Assembly (NCBI GenBank): GCA_048213135.1
Contig: PS015059.1
Location: 1-43,134 of the forward strand
Source of the DNA: Reclinomonas americana ATCC 50394
Lineage: Eukaryota; Jakobida; Jakobea; Jakobida
DNA: 43,134 nucleotides
Direction: 5' to 3'
Shown here in pieces: positions 11,950 through 39,083 of this stretch; the stretch's first letter is position 1; every line of letters starts with the position of its first letter. A model generated the notes under the pieces. The model searched no databases, was not told where the DNA came from, and was given only the letters and a program-made list of their open reading frames with translations. A program made the translations under genes and the position numbers.

Positions 11950-13226
11950 CGCGAGCGCACAGTGATTGGCTCCAGCAACCGCCGTGACGCGCAGTTCTCA
12001 TCGACAACGCCACCACAAACACTGCCAGTGAACAAGACCCGACACTTTACTCGTTGCGCGCTCTCTCTCCCTCCCTCCCTCCTCGCGCTCTCTCGCTCAC
12101 TCTCTCTCCTCACAGACGATGGCGACGCACTGCCAGTGTTAGACGACGCGGCCACTGCCTCGGCAGCTGCGGCGGCTGGGCGCGGTGTGGCGCCCTTCAA
12201 GAACGAGTACTTGTACCCGCACCAGCTGCAGGAGCAGCCGCTGTCCAAGTACCGCAACTCCGCCCCTCCAACCCGTTCGTTGGCGGAGACGTCGGTGATG
12301 CGCCCGGTGTGGCAGCCGAATACGCAGGAGCCGGCGGTCTATTGGACCACCAAGAGACCCCTGTCGCCGTCGCAAGAGAGCAAGCTGTTGGCCACGATTG
12401 CGGAGAAGAATCGAGTCCGGGTTGCGTACTGTATGTGCTTCTCGTCGTTGCCCACTGTTCGGTCCGCTCATTGGTGGTGGCGGGAGCAGGATGAGGTGGC
12501 GTCGATTGGCGTGGACGATGTGATTCACCAGCGGGGCGAGGTGGCCACGCGTTTTGGGTATACAGTGTACCCGGTGACGACGTCGGTGACGACGCCGGCG
12601 GAGGATTCGGGGCTGGGGTGCAGATCGGCCGATGAGCGCTACAGGACCATGTCGAGCACGCTGGACACGTTCTCGTCGGCCAGCTGGGAGGATAAGAAGG
12701 CCAAGGAGGCGGTGCGCCTGCGACGGAGAAACATGAATGCGGCGCGTGTGGTGGAGACGTACGAGAGGGAACTGGAGGAGGTGCTGCTCGTTTGTGTGGC
12801 GTGCGGAATTACTATGTATGTGCTGACTCCCCCGAGACAGAAACGACTAAAAGAGGAGAGGAGAGCACTCGGCAAGAGCCGGCAGCGACTGAGGTATCTG
12901 GAGGCAGTGGCGGATATGGACGCGTTCCGCAATGGCATGAAGTTCCCAAACATTGCGACGATTCTGCCGGCCACACCCGACGGTCCGCGCGACCGCACTC
13001 TCCGCTCCACATTTGGCTCGGCGCACATGGCCTACAATGCGACGAATGTGGTGGTCGAGGCACCGTGGGAGCGCGAGCCAACGGCGCGCCCGTTGATGGG
13101 CGCGCACCACACCAAGCGCACCAATCCGCTCCTCGTGGCAGTTGCGTGGTTGTCTCGCCGAAGAAGGAGGAGAAAATGGCGTGTGACTGACTCGCTTGCT
13201 TGTTGAAACATGTACAGGACTCGTAG
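11932..13226 (+). CDS. Unrecognised coiled-coil protein, 5 exons, about 344 residues
   Basis: Exons 11932-12052, 12116-12420, 12490-12789, 12841-13140 and 13218-13226 keep frame throughout. The product has an Ala-rich stretch, then NEYLYPHQLQEQPLSKYRNS and a Pro/Thr-rich middle. A charged, helical, probably coiled-coil segment follows: KKAKEAVRLRRRN to LKEERRALGKSRQRLRYLE. I do not recognise a family. There is no signal peptide or membrane segment. Three of its four introns start GTTGCG (12053, 12421, 13141), and the other starts GTTTGT. The last exon is only three codons (Asp-Ser-stop) after the GTTGCGT intron at 13141-13217. Without that splice the frame runs on into a basic tail. The N-terminus is the least certain part because it overlaps the opposite gene. 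Confidence 0.7.
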
Positions 13227-13490
13227 TGCACGACTGTCCTCCTATATTTTCTTGATCTATATGACAAGCCAATCTGGTGTACATTTGAGAGGTGGAGGTG
13301 GAGGAGGAGGAGAAGGGAAGAAGTAACAGAAGCAACGAATCATAAAGCAGCACAGTGTTAAACGACAACGAAGGTGCAAGTTTGCCGTCTCTTTGCAGTG
13401 ATCCGTTGGCGAGGGCTCGAAACTGATTGCCTTCTACGGGTGAGAAGGGCAAGGCTTGTTTGCAAGTACACGAAGGAAGCGACACAGATA

Positions 13491-13703
13491 TTAGTGCATG
13501 AGCTCCTTCATCCCAGGGCCGCGCTGATTCATGTACCACGCCACATCCTCCATGTACTCTCCGCCATGCGCACTCTCCTCACACCGCACTGGAAAATCAG
13601 CTGTGATACAAATCCGAACACGTCAGTCTCTCTGTCTCTCCCTCTCCTCTCCCTCGCGATCGTCATGTCGACCCCTGTCCATGCAGAGACCAATTCCACC
13701 TGC

Positions 13704-13738
<35 letters not shown>

Positions 13739-13996
13739 NNNNNNNNNNNNNNNNNNNNNNNNNNNNNNNNNNNNNNNNNNNNNNNNNNNNNNNNNNNNNN
13801 NNNNNNNNNNNNNNNNNNNNNNNNNNNNNNNNNNNNNNNNNNNNNNNNNNNNNNNNNNNNNNNNNNNNNNNNNNNNNNNNNNNNNNNNNNGTCTCTCTCG
13901 TCTCCTCCTCCTCCTCCCTCCCTCCGGCGTACGTCCGTACTACGTTCGTACCCGTACCCGTTCCCGTACCTACGTCGACAGACGAACTACTACCTA

Positions 13997-14042
<46 letters not shown>

Positions 14043-14268
14043 TCGAGATTTTCAGACTCTTAGTCTCTGTGCATGTTCTCTCGCTCTGTGCGTCGACTCA
14101 CCTCCGGATGCGCATGCAGCAGTGACGCCGACAGCAAACAACGCACACAAAGCACGCACGGCAGCAGCACCCTCTTCGATTGACGAGCGGACACCAATTA
14201 TGCATTGCCATTTCCGGATATCGATGTGCCACGGCAGTCGCGCGGACGGCGCTCACCGTCCGGGCGAC
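13491..14268 (-). CDS. Small unrecognised protein, 3' part only
   Basis: The terminal exon (13588-13491) follows a good acceptor, TTTCCAG, and reads RCEESAHGGEYMEDVAWYMN... to a stop at 13491. That composition is clearly coding. The previous exon probably ends at 14102 with donor GTGAGT and in the matching phase reads EEGAAAVRALCALFAVGVTAA, a hydrophobic segment like a single membrane helix. An acceptor TTTTGCAG lies near 14269. The frame between 14170 and 14268 is not continuous with that helix frame, so the upstream structure is unresolved. The intron (13589-14101) holds CT repeats and a gap. This may be a small membrane or mitochondrial protein; I do not recognise it. Confidence 0.5.
13739..13890. 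other. Assembly gap (152 N) with CT-repeat flanks
   Basis: The gap is preceded by (CT)n and followed by CTC/TACG-like low-complexity sequence and another (CT)n at 13999-14035. It lies in the inferred intron of the minus-strand gene. Confidence 0.95.
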
Positions 14269-14269
14269 A

Positions 14270-15438
14270 CTGCAAAAGGGAAACGGTGTTCGGGGGGCAT
14301 GTACCCGTCGATCGCTCTGGGGGAATCGAGGGCAGGAGTGCTGACGCATCCACATTCAAAGGTTCGATATCTGGCGACGAAAATCAAGCGCACACAACCT
14401 CCACTGGTGCACGCGCAGAAAGAGCAACTGCACTGTGGAGAGCGTGAGCAGACGCTTCTACCCAGACAGCGTGTGTCGCGCAGTGGGCCCTTGGGGTGGC
14501 ATCATGGCGTTCGATATTAGCCTTTTCGGGCGACGCGCATGCGAGAACTCGGAGTCGCCACCCAAACTCTTTGTTTCGCTGTGGTTTGTGAGCACGCACA
14601 GCACCTCTAGTTACAACGCGCTGCCGTGAGAGTCAACACAAAGCGGGAGAAGTGGCATCTCGCAAAAAAGTTCTGTTTTCCGCGAAAAATTGCAGCGCGA
14701 TCGCGAGCTGGAGCAGTTTATATTTTTTGCTTTTTCTCGCGGTGAGTTCACCATGGGCATGTGGCACATAATGTGGCTGTGAGAGATGTGCACACGCATA
14801 CTGGCATGCCAGACACCCTCTCGAAAGTGCACGCGAACAAGCAGCGAGCGTCTGTCAAATGCATCGATATCTCTGCTGCTACGATACTACATTGTTTGTG
14901 GAGTTGCAAGACATCTCTCCCCCTGCATTATGCTCTTGTTAGTGTGCTCCATAGTCGTGTTGCCGGCCCTCGTCCCTTTGTCACCCTCTCCACGCAGCGA
15001 CTCTTTTTCTTTCTGCCACCACTCGTCACTTTGTTTTTCCGTCGGGTTATTGTTTTAGTGAGAGCATTCTTTCCGCACCTCGTGCACAGTCGCGCGTGAC
15101 ACTCAGTGGGAGGCACACGCACTGTCGCCACACGGAGGCGAGTGCACGTGATTTCGTATTGTGTTTGTTTTCACGTCTGCTTTCCGAAAGCGGATAAACG
15201 TTCGTCCGTTTGTGTGCCTGTGTTTGCGTACGTGTGTGTGTTGTGACTCTCACACTCGCTCACTCGGTGATCTATCGCTGTCACGATTGTGTGTGCACAT
15301 GCGTCAGTGTGCGCACAGCGAGTGAGTGCGCAGGCGAATCTGACTGTGGTGCATGGCCGCCCACCATGTCTGGTTTCTGCCGTACACACACACACACACA
15401 CACACANNNNNNNNNNNNNNNNNNNNTTCGTTGTCGTC

Positions 15439-15496
<58 letters not shown>

Positions 15497-15812
15497 CACA
15501 CACACACACGCACACACACACACAACTCACTAGAGTTCGCCAGACTCACTCTATCATCACACGCATCTTTCTCTCTCCGCCACAAGTGTTTGTCCGCTCA
15601 TTCACCACTAAAGTATATATTATATGTATAGGCCGGCCGCTTGCACGTATCCATACATCGCTTCTCAGCCTCTGCAGCGAGCTGCTGGTAGATTGGCAGT
15701 GCTGATGCTTTCTCTCCATCTACTCTTTCCCCCTCTCTGTGCATGATTCAAAATCGACTCATTTCACGCACCTCTCTCCCTCAACCAGTCTCTCTCTCTC
15801 TCTCCACTGGTC
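14270..15812. other. Intergenic region before the fibronectin-III gene
   Basis: This is 1.5 kb in which I can support no gene. It may contain undetected 5' exons of the minus-strand gene at 13491-14268. There is a CA-repeat block with a 20-N gap at 15385-15523. An AT-rich stretch at 15611-15631 (TATATATTATATG) is about 190 bp upstream of the FN3 start codon and could be a TATA element; another T-rich stretch lies at 14717-14740. Confidence 0.4.
15385..15523. repeat. (CA)n microsatellite interrupted by a 20-N gap
   Basis: CA repeats lie on both sides of N at 15407-15426, with occasional CG interruptions on the right. Confidence 0.9.
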
Positions 15813-24948
<9,136 letters not shown>

Positions 24949-25335
24949 AACAGCGCACACACACGCATGACCAGGGGGGGCTGTTCGCTGTGATGGGGAT
25001 GCTTCTCTTTTTTGTTTGGAGTCGCGTGGAGAGTGACAGAACGAGCAAGGACGAGAAGGAGAGACAACGAGACGACTGTTGACTTGTCTTGTTTCGTAGG
25101 TTGTCGTTGTATGTGTACGGGTAGAATGAATAATGACGTGAGGTATTGTTATCGGAATTGTCAACACTTGCACGCAGATATCGACTTTCTTCGTGCCTTC
25201 AGTGGTGCATGGCCAGGTGGGCAGATGTTCGCTCCTAAACTTGGTCATCAAGACAGCTGTTGCTTGTTTGTTGGTGAATGAATTTGTTGTTTACGGTCCC
25301 AACCAATATTCTTCGTCGACTCCGCTTGTTTTTCC
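24949..25335. other. Intergenic region between FN3 and AAA-C2 genes
   Basis: There are 387 bp with no supportable exon. The interval contains the 3' UTR of the FN3 gene and presumably the promoter of the AAA gene. No standard polyadenylation hexamer is obvious. Confidence 0.45.
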
Positions 25336-29564
<4,229 letters not shown>

Positions 29565-29699
29565 TCTCTGCTGCCAGTGATCAAATGTATCTGCTATTTT
29601 ACGCTCAAACGAGTGGGAAGTATGCACACAACAACCGTAGAGAGACTGGAACACGAGAAGAAGAACAACAACAACAACAGCAACAGAAAAACGGCCTCA

Positions 29700-30731
29700 T
29701 CAGAGTCGACCCGCCTGCGCCGCCAGCTGCGCCTCAGTGAGAATCATTCTCTTGGCCAGCACGCCAAACTCCTCCTCGTTGAGGGTTCCATTGCCGTCCT
29801 TGTCCTGGCTTTTGAGCAGCTCCGCCACCTCGGCCTGCGTTGGCTCCTTGACACCGCGCAAATCATCGGCGTACTCTGCACAGAGACGAGACGCCGTCAG
29901 AATACTGTTTGCTGGAGATGATAACACAATAAAAAAAACAGCACGCAACCACTGTAGATCGCCGACAATGCTCGCAACAGTTCCGAAGCATCAATCGAGC
30001 CACCTGTTTGCAGAAGTGCACAAGGTTGATGTTTGTACACTCCCTAATTGCGATTCGGACGTCGTCGACTTGCGCGCAACTGTTGTTCTCGTCGACCGTC
30101 TGGAACGCCTTTCTGCGGATCGCCGGCCACTTATCCGAGTCGAGCTGCGCCTGCAGAGCCGCCAGTCGCTCATCTGTTTGTGCAGAAATGCAAGGTTTGA
30201 GCACAAAAAAAGTGGGCATGTCGTGCAATCTCTCAACGCCCACACACACGCAGCATAACGCATGCACGGAGAGGGACGCAGGAACGTGTACACAGGGAGA
30301 GTATAAGGCAAGGTAAAATAAGGAAGCAACAGTCAACCGACGACGACGATGGTCGTTTGTGTGTGTTTGTGAACACAAGCGCAACTGCTGCAAAACGGAC
30401 GCGCGCACACACACACACACACACAGAGACGCACAAGCAAAGAGTCGAGCTGCGAGGATGCATGCGCGCCTCTCTCTCTCTCTCTCTCTCTCTCTTCTTC
30501 TCTCTCTCCAGAACATGTGATATTCATGTCACAAACCTGACTGTGAGCGAGGCGCTGCTGCTGCGGTCTCGTTGTTTGCCGCTGCCGGAGACTGTGCCTT
30601 GTTGGCCGCTGCACACAACGAGAAAGAAAGAGAGAGTGAGTGGCAAGACATAACGCACAGAGAGACAAAAGAGCGAGTGAGATCATCTCACCAGCCACTG
30701 GCTCAGCGCTCTTTGATGTTCCGCAGCCCAT
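29700..30731 (-). CDS. N-myristoylated EF-hand protein, 5 exons, 144 residues
   Basis: Exons 30731-30692, 30608-30537, 30173-30081, 30003-29950 and 29875-29700 total 435 nt in frame. The N-terminus MGCGTSKS has Gly2, Cys3 and Ser6, a strong N-myristoylation (and possible palmitoylation) site, so membrane attachment is likely. An Ala-rich spacer follows, then two EF-hands: DENNSGSIDASE and DKDGNGTLNEEE, both with all five acidic or oxygen ligands and Gly6. The architecture resembles flagellar or membrane-associated calcium sensors. Two introns start GTTGCG (30080 and 29949) and one starts GTTTGT. The first hand is split by a GTTGCG intron inside its loop, which fixes that splice site to the base. 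It is tail to tail with the AAA-C2 gene (135 bp) and 122 bp upstream of the USP 3' end. Confidence 0.88.
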
Positions 30732-30853
30732 TTGTTGTTAGAGAGAGAGTGTGTGTGTGTGAAGGAGAAAGAGGACTTGGTGACTGCTCAACGCAAGTGC
30801 AAAAAACAACAGCTCCGCAACGAGCCGCTCAAATTGTGCTTTCGGACACTGTT

Positions 30854-33800
30854 TCACTTCCGCCTACTCCTTTTCTTCTGCGGCTGCTCATCTGCTTCTT
30901 CTTCTTCTTCTTTCTCATCTCCTTCCTCAGCCTCCATTGCCTCCTCTGCGTCTTCGTCGGCGTCTTTGGAGACTTCGTGAAGCAGGCGCCGACGAGAACG
31001 GGATGCAGAAGTCGAGGTGGGATTCGGCTGGCGCGCAAGAGGCGGTGACATGAGTGCTGCAGGCTGTGGTGGTGGTGGAGGTGGTGGAGGTGGAGCAGCA
31101 GCAGCAGCAGCAGTTGTCAATGTCCGCCGTGTCGACACCGCATTTGGCAAGTTCACACCCGAGAGCGCGGGCGCCTCGAACATGAGTTCTGGCGAAGTAA
31201 ACGACGACTGTTCGCGCTGAAAGAGCAGCAGGTACGCCTCTTGTGCCTCGACCTTGCAGTTTTTCACCGATTTGACCTGCACGCAATAGAGGTGAGCCGA
31301 CACAACATTGCATTGCCTGATTGATACCGAAGCTCACCACGTGATCATTGTAATGCTGCGAGTGGAGCAATCACACCATGCGTGAGTGACATTGAAGTAG
31401 GGATAGTATGAAACAGTTATAATCGCTTACCCGGAACGAAAGATAGCGATCCGACTGCATGGCTGGCTCCGGGAAGCCGGCATTGTCACGCGCAAAACAA
31501 GTATAGTGGCCGCTCGAGGGACTCCGGCCGTGGTGCACCACCACAGCCACCAGGTGGTACGCCACTGTGCGCGCCGCTGTGTTGCAAACGAAGATGAGGA
31601 GGGGGAAGTGGACATGAGAGCATTGACGGGGTGCAACGAACTGCGCTTCTCCTGTTGCCATTCGGTGCGGAAGACGAGCGGCTTCTCGGTCGAAAACGTC
31701 ACTGGTGTGATGACTTTGCGTGGCCACAGGAAGCGCTTCAGGCTGATGCACAGCACGTCGGGTAGCTTAGAAAACAGCATCGTCTTGACGGCGTCGCGCT
31801 TGCCGTTGCACCGATCGCACATGTACTGCTCGTCGCCGGTTAGCGACTCGGAGCTCGTGAAAGCCGCAAGGCATTCTGCGCAAACGCACTCATGTTGAGA
31901 GGCGATCGAGCGTTGGAGTGTGTGAATGCCCCTTCGCGTCACCTTCCAGCGTCACTGCGGGAGCAACGGCACCGCGAGTGGACGATCCGCGAGACGACGA
32001 CTCAGACGGTGTGGTGGGAATGGTCAGCGAAGTGCCTGCGCCGCGCCACGCCGCGCGCGTGTGTGAGTGGGTATCACTCAATCGCACGCCGACCCACCTC
32101 ACACACGGCGCAACTGAATGTCTTCTCACGACGGCTGGACGATTGACCACAGCCGGAACACACCACCGTGGAGGTGACTTCGCCCTCGAACAGTTTCGTC
32201 ACCACGCGGGGTTCTGCACACAGACAACTGAGTGCTAAAGATGGCAAGGACTTCACGAAGGGGTGTGACATGCGTACCACCGTCGTGAGGCCCATTGAGT
32301 AACCGCAGCTCGGCATCCAGATTTTCTGCGACGCCGGTGAACACACGCTAGCACAAAAAACGTTGTTCCCACTCAATCGCTCACTCACCAAGCAGCATGT
32401 AGAAAAACTCCTCTACGCGTCACCAATTACACAATGAGCACATCAGTCTTGCTCTGTGCACCCTCTGCAAATTACCACACACACCTGCATCCTGCTGATT
32501 GTATCCCTGAAACATGGGCATGTGCTTCCACACGGCCTTGAGCAGATCCTGCGGCGTGTACACTGCCACTTTGCCCTCTCGCAGCGTGCTATTGTGCACA
32601 CGAGGAAATGATCAGCAGCACGCCACCAGCAACGCTCGTGCCAGCACATTACCGAATGGTATTTTGCAGCTCCAGTGCCAGTGAGATGCGCCGACTGGCG
32701 GTGCCTGGAGTCGGTGGCGGCATGGAGAACAGCGTGGTTGCTGCGCCGCGGCGTGGTGCTGGCTCGGCGAACGGAGTCTGCGACGACGATGATGACGACG
32801 GGAATGCCGCCTGCAGCGCCAGTGACAGCGCTTGTGACGGCAGCGTGAGGAAGAAGCGACGCAGCGGGGCCACGTGGCTCAGGCCTTGTACTGAGAGAGA
32901 ACACGAGTCAGCATACATACACCACACAGGGCATGTGTGCGCTTAGCACTCACCGACACTGTTCAGGTAGCACGTGTTGCCAAGATTGCGGAGGCCGCCC
33001 GGTTGCGTGAGCGAACGCGGCGTTCCCATGGGTGTGCGCGGCGTGGACGGAGTCTGTGGCACCATTCCGGGGTAGCGAGCGGCATTCAGCGTTTCAATTG
33101 GACTCCGCACTGCGGCGACGGCGGCCTGTGGCGTGGCAATCGACAGCAGCGGCTTGGTGGCGGCAACGGGCTTCAGTGCGAGGTCTACGGGAGGGTGAGA
33201 GTGAGCACCATGCACACTTCTGTCACAAATATTTTCTCGTGATGCGCAACTGGAGGGTCGACGACGGGCAACAGCTGTACCCGTCTCTGGCGCAGTAGCA
33301 CCAGTAGCAGCAGCAGCAGCAGCAGCAGCGGCTGTCCCCGACGATCCCTCCGACATGGACGGCGCATCGGTGAGAGCCGGCGGTGTTACGCCACCACTGC
33401 TGCTGCCGGACGACGTGGGCGACACGCTTGTCGGCGACGGAGGAGCCGCCGCGGCCGCCGCCACTAATCGCGCATATCTCTGCTCCCGTGCCCACGTGTA
33501 CCAGGTGAGGAAGGCACGTGAAAGATTGAGCGATCGCCACCGAGCAACAGCCGTGTACAGTCGGTCACGCGCATCGGCGTCCAGGATGCGAATGGGCTCC
33601 GGCTGCGACGACGAGCGAGTGAATTGGAGAGTAGAGAGAGGGAGACAGAGAGAGAGAGAGATGCAGGAGGAGACAGACCCCGTCCTCATTTTCGTCATCA
33701 TCATCATCGTCATCGGTGCAGGCAGAGCCTCTGTCGTGATCATGCTCCCCTTCCTCCTCCTCTTCCTCCTTCTCCTCGTCTTCCATGGTTGCATCTCCGT

Positions 33801-35070
33801 CGTCATCGGTGTGGAGCGAGAGCGACAGAGATGGTGTTGGTGTTGGCGTGGGCGTGGAGAGGTCCATCGCAGCCACACGGCTGCGTGTTCGTCGTGGAAC
33901 ACTCGGCGACGCAACCGTTCCGGCGCGATGCGATCGACGCACCTGGCGCACGGTGCGAAACACCTCACGCACCGTCGCCAGGTCGTTGTTGTACGAGTCG
34001 TTCACCACCCAGTCGTCGCACTCGTAGCTGGAGAGAACGAGAGAGAGAGAGGAGGGTGATTGAGAAGGAGCAACAACGAGAGGAAGGGGTGGGTGACGCC
34101 AGACCAGAACACGGCCAGCGACTTGATGTCGATGACCAGGCACTGCGGGGTGAAACGCGAATCAATGAGCGAGAAACAACAGGAGAGGCAAGGATTCAGT
34201 GCAGCATCTCAGAGTCGACAAAAAGACGGCAACAAGGACGAGACAGAAGTCGTCCAGTTCAGCAAGTCCGAGTCAAAGGAGAACAGGATGGATCTGAAAA
34301 GGAGTGGACGAGTGCACAATGAGAGAGTCTGGCACCAAGAAGAGAATGCACAGTGGAAAGAGTTCGGCACTGCATCGAGGCTCTTCTCATCATAGGAGAA
34401 TACGATGCATCCGAGCAAGACAAGACGAATGCACAACGAGAGAGTCTGAAACCAAGAAGAGAATGCATGTGGATAGAGTCCAGCACTGCATCGAGGTTCT
34501 TCCCAACAAGGAGAACACGATGCATCCGAGTTGACGAATGCACAATGAGAGGGTCTTGCACCAAGAAGAGAATGCACAGTGGAACGAGTTGAGCACTGTA
34601 TCGAGGCTCATCGCATCATAGAACACGATTCATCCGAGCAAAACAAGACGAATGTACAATGAGAGAGAGGCTGTTTAAGCAAACAGCCCACAAGTACAGA
34701 ATGCACCAAAGATAGAGTCCAGCACTGCATCGAAGGCCTTTTCACACTCCCGTGTTGCACATGCATGCATGCATTGCACACACACACGAAACATGATTCT
34801 TCTCCTCATAATGCCGCAATCCATGATGATGCTTATCCTCGCGCCCACATCCCACATGCCCACATCGCAGACACATCCACAGCGCCTCATACGAAGTCCC
34901 ACACTCTTTCACACACAAAACACACACACCATGAGCCACACACACGAGTGAGAGACACACACACACACACGCGTGTGCTGACCAAAGCAGTTCCACTCAT
35001 TGGGCGCGCGTGCCACCTGCGACACTTTGCGCATGTTGATGTCGCCAATGTGCGGGCATTCGTCAGTCAT
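30854..35070 (-). CDS. Ubiquitin-specific protease with N-terminal ZnF-UBP domain, 16 exons, 865 residues
   Basis: This is a cysteine protease (peptidase family C19) that removes ubiquitin. The N-terminus (residues 1-100) is a ZnF-UBP domain that binds the free ubiquitin tail: DECPHI, ECGTSYEALWMCLRCGHVGCGR, then CLVIDIKSLAVFCYECDDW. A long acidic, Ser/Ala-rich region follows. The catalytic Cys box is GGLRNLGNTCYLNS (Cys near 385), the QQDA motif is GYNQQDAEEFFYMLL, the zinc-binding insert has CSGCG and CDRC, and LCISLKRF precedes the His box SSGHYTCFA (His near 694) and the YNDH triad residue. All triad positions are intact. The tail is Pro/Ala-rich then acidic and ends in a basic motif (KKRSRRK). 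Introns at 33250 and 32114 start GTTGCG, and 34792 starts GTTTCG. The start at 35070 is preferred; an upstream in-frame ATG at 35115 is possible. USP3 or USP22/Ubp8-like roles are guesses. Confidence 0.92.
34265..34680. repeat. About 110-bp minisatellite in a USP intron
   Basis: Three full copies and one partial share GAGAATGCACAGTGGAA, GCACTGCATCGAGG, CGATGCATCCGAG and GACGAATGCACAATGAGAG, starting near 34343, 34460 and 34568. The array lies in the 650-nt GTTTCG intron (34792-34143), which is otherwise a short-intron position. Confidence 0.8.
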
Positions 35071-35155
35071 GTTGTGAGAGTGAAGAGCGACGGAGAGAGT
35101 GCGCGGAAAATTCACTCACAATCTTTGCATTTGCCTCTCTGAGAGAGTAAAAACA
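35071..35155. promoter_or_regulatory. Shared spacer of the head-to-head USP and RIO1 genes
   Basis: Only 85 bp lie between the two start codons, so this must contain the 5' leaders and probably a bidirectional promoter. No TATA box is visible. If the USP starts at 35115 the spacer is 40 bp. Confidence 0.55.
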
Positions 35156-37546
35156 ATGATCGCCGACGAAGACGAGGACTACTGTGGACCGGCCAGTGTG
35201 CCAGTCGCACCACAGCCTGTCACAGGTGCAAACAATGAAAGAGAGAAAGCGAGAGAGAGAGAGAGAGGAGAGAGAGAGGCGCACACACTTGCACACACAC
35301 ACTCACTCTGCACACACAGACGCACACACAGGCAATCTCTCAATACACTCGCTCTCTCTCTCTCTGCTTGCTTGCTTGCTTGCTCCCTCTCCACTCTGCC
35401 TCTCTTTCCAGCTGCATGCAATCAGTCATGCATTCGCGTAATCACTCACTCTTCTCTCTCTCTCTCAGACACTCCTGCACACGAGTCCTACGCCCACGAA
35501 GACGACTTTTACGACGAGGACGAGGACGACGACGAGCTGGACTCGGATGAAGAGAGTTTCGCAAGAAAAAAGGAGCCGAGATTAGCTCCATTTCTTCTCA
35601 CTACTCTCAACATTACGCAGCGTACTTGTGTCTGGAGGATGGCATGGAGAGTGGGCGCTTTGCGACGGGTGTGTCGGGTGTGGCCATGGCCTCGGTGGCG
35701 CGGAATGCCAGTGCCAGCGGTGCGAGTGGCAGTGGAATGCGTGCGAACCCGACCATGCAGCCCATGGAGCATCGCTTCCGCAAGATGGAGCAGCGCATCA
35801 ACACGTCGTCGTACTCGAATCGTGTGGTGACGGGCATGAAGCAGTTCCAGGCCAAGGACGAGGCGCAGAGGTTGCAGCAGACCTCGTTCCTGCTGCTGCT
35901 GCTGCTGCTGTTGTTGTTGTCTCACTCGTCGTTCTCGCAGAATTCGCGTCACGGAGAAGAGCGATCACGCGACGACGGAACTGGTGCTCGATCAGCGCAC
36001 CAAGATGATTCTGTACCGCCTGCTCAACAAGAACTTCATTAGCGAGATCAACGGCTGCGTGTCGACCGGCAAGGAGGCCAATGTGTATCATGCGCTGAGT
36101 GGCGAAGTCGAGGGCTGCGCCGTGGTCGAGTACGCCGTCAAGATCTACAAGACCAGCATTCTCGTTTTCAAGGATCGCGAGCGCTACGTGCAGGGCGAGT
36201 TTCGCTTCCGGCACGGCTTCAACAAGAGCAATCCGCGCCAGATGGTCAAGCAGTGGGCCGAGAAGGAGATGCGCAATCTGAAGAGGTGCGCTCGCGCTCT
36301 CTCTCTCACACACACACTCTCTCTCTCCCTCTCCTGTTGTACAGACCTCTCGCTTACTTTCTTTCCCCCCTCGCAGACTGCGTGCTGGTGGCGTGCCGGT
36401 GCCCGAACCCGTGTTGCTGAAGCAGACGGTGTTGGTGATGGAGTTCCTCGGTCACGACGGTGTGGCGGCGCCGCGCCTGAAGGATGCCGAGTTGTCGGTC
36501 AACAAGTACCACGAGCTGTATTTGCAGTGCGTGAGGAACATGCGACACATGTACCAGCGGTGTCGTCTGGTGCACGCGGATTTCTCCGAGTACAACATTC
36601 TGTTGCGTCGCTCTTGCGTCGCGTTTCGATCCAGCTTTCTGCTCACCGCCTTCTCCTGGCACAGCTATCACAACGACATGCTCTACATTATCGATGTGTC
36701 GCAATCGGTGGAGCACGACCATCCCATGGCGCTGACCTTCCTCAAGAAAGGCATGTCTGCGGCTGTTTTGTTTATGTCTCTGCTCGTGCTCCTGTCGCTC
36801 ATTGCCGGCTCCTCGCCAGACTGCACCAATGCGACCGACTTTTTCCGCAAGCACGGTGTCGTGCACGCAATGACCATTCGTGAGTTGTTCGAGTTCATCA
36901 CCGACGTCAACATCACCGACGAGATGGAGGACGCGTGGCTGGAGGCGAAGCAGACTGAGATTGAGCAGCGCGGTCCGATGACCGCCGAGCAGGAGCAGGA
37001 GGAGGCCGTGTTCCGCGAGACGCACATTCCGCGCACACTTGCCGAGGTGGCGGACGCCGAGCGCGACGTGGATCGGGCCAAGAGCGGTGACATGGACGGA
37101 GTTTCGTTGCTTGTCGTTCACCTTGCACCTACTCGTGTGCGTTTTCGTCTGACTCGCTGGTGATGCAGATCTATTACCAGTCTGTTACTGGCATTCAGCT
37201 GCAGCAGCCGGCGAGTGACGGTGGTGGTGGTGCCAGTTCATCGGCTGCCCCTGGTGAGGAGGCGGCGGCGGCACGGGCAGAGGGTGAGGGAGAGGACAGC
37301 GACGGCGGTTCGGATGGCGAGGGCTCTGAGTCGGAGTCGGAGGAGTCGGGAGACGAGGAGGGTGCGCGTGAGCGGCGGCCGCGTATGCGGTCCATGCCCG
37401 CCGAGCTGGAGGGCCTGTCCAAGGCCGAGCGCAAGAAGAAGGTCAAGGAGATGAAGGCCGAGAAGCGCGCCAACAAGGTGCCGAAGCACGTGAAGAAGCG
37501 CAACCAGAAGCTGGCGAAGATGGGCATTGGCAGCAAGCGCAACTAG
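35156..37546 (+). CDS. RIOK1: RIO1-type atypical protein kinase, 8 exons, 573 residues
   Basis: This atypical kinase/ATPase acts in late maturation of the 40S ribosomal subunit. Exons 35156-35225, 35469-35555, 35621-35870, 35941-36285, 36377-36601, 36665-36750, 36820-37100 and 37169-37546 total 1722 nt in frame. The acidic N-terminus is followed by [19 protein letters not shown] and the ATP loop [14 protein letters not shown] (about 172-185). The catalytic Lys lies in [16 protein letters not shown] is the catalytic loop (about 318) with Phe for the usual Leu, and [12 protein letters not shown] is the metal-binding motif. The C-terminus is acidic then very Lys-rich ([19 protein letters not shown]), as in RIO1 proteins. 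Introns include GTTTCG (35556 and 37101), GTTGCG (36602), GTTGCA (35871) and GC-AG (36751). Confidence 0.95.
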
Positions 37547-37719
37547 CCGTCTATAATCTCTCTCTTTCGTACAAAAACACACTAATAGAGCGAATGTCTA
37601 TGGAACCTCTCCTCCCTCTCCCTCGCTGCCACGCACATGGAGATTCATTGTCGCCCTCAACGTGTGGGCATTCTAGGTTTTTTCTATCTACACTCCACCA
37701 CCCCACCCACCGTCGCCAA

Positions 37720-39083
<1,364 letters not shown>

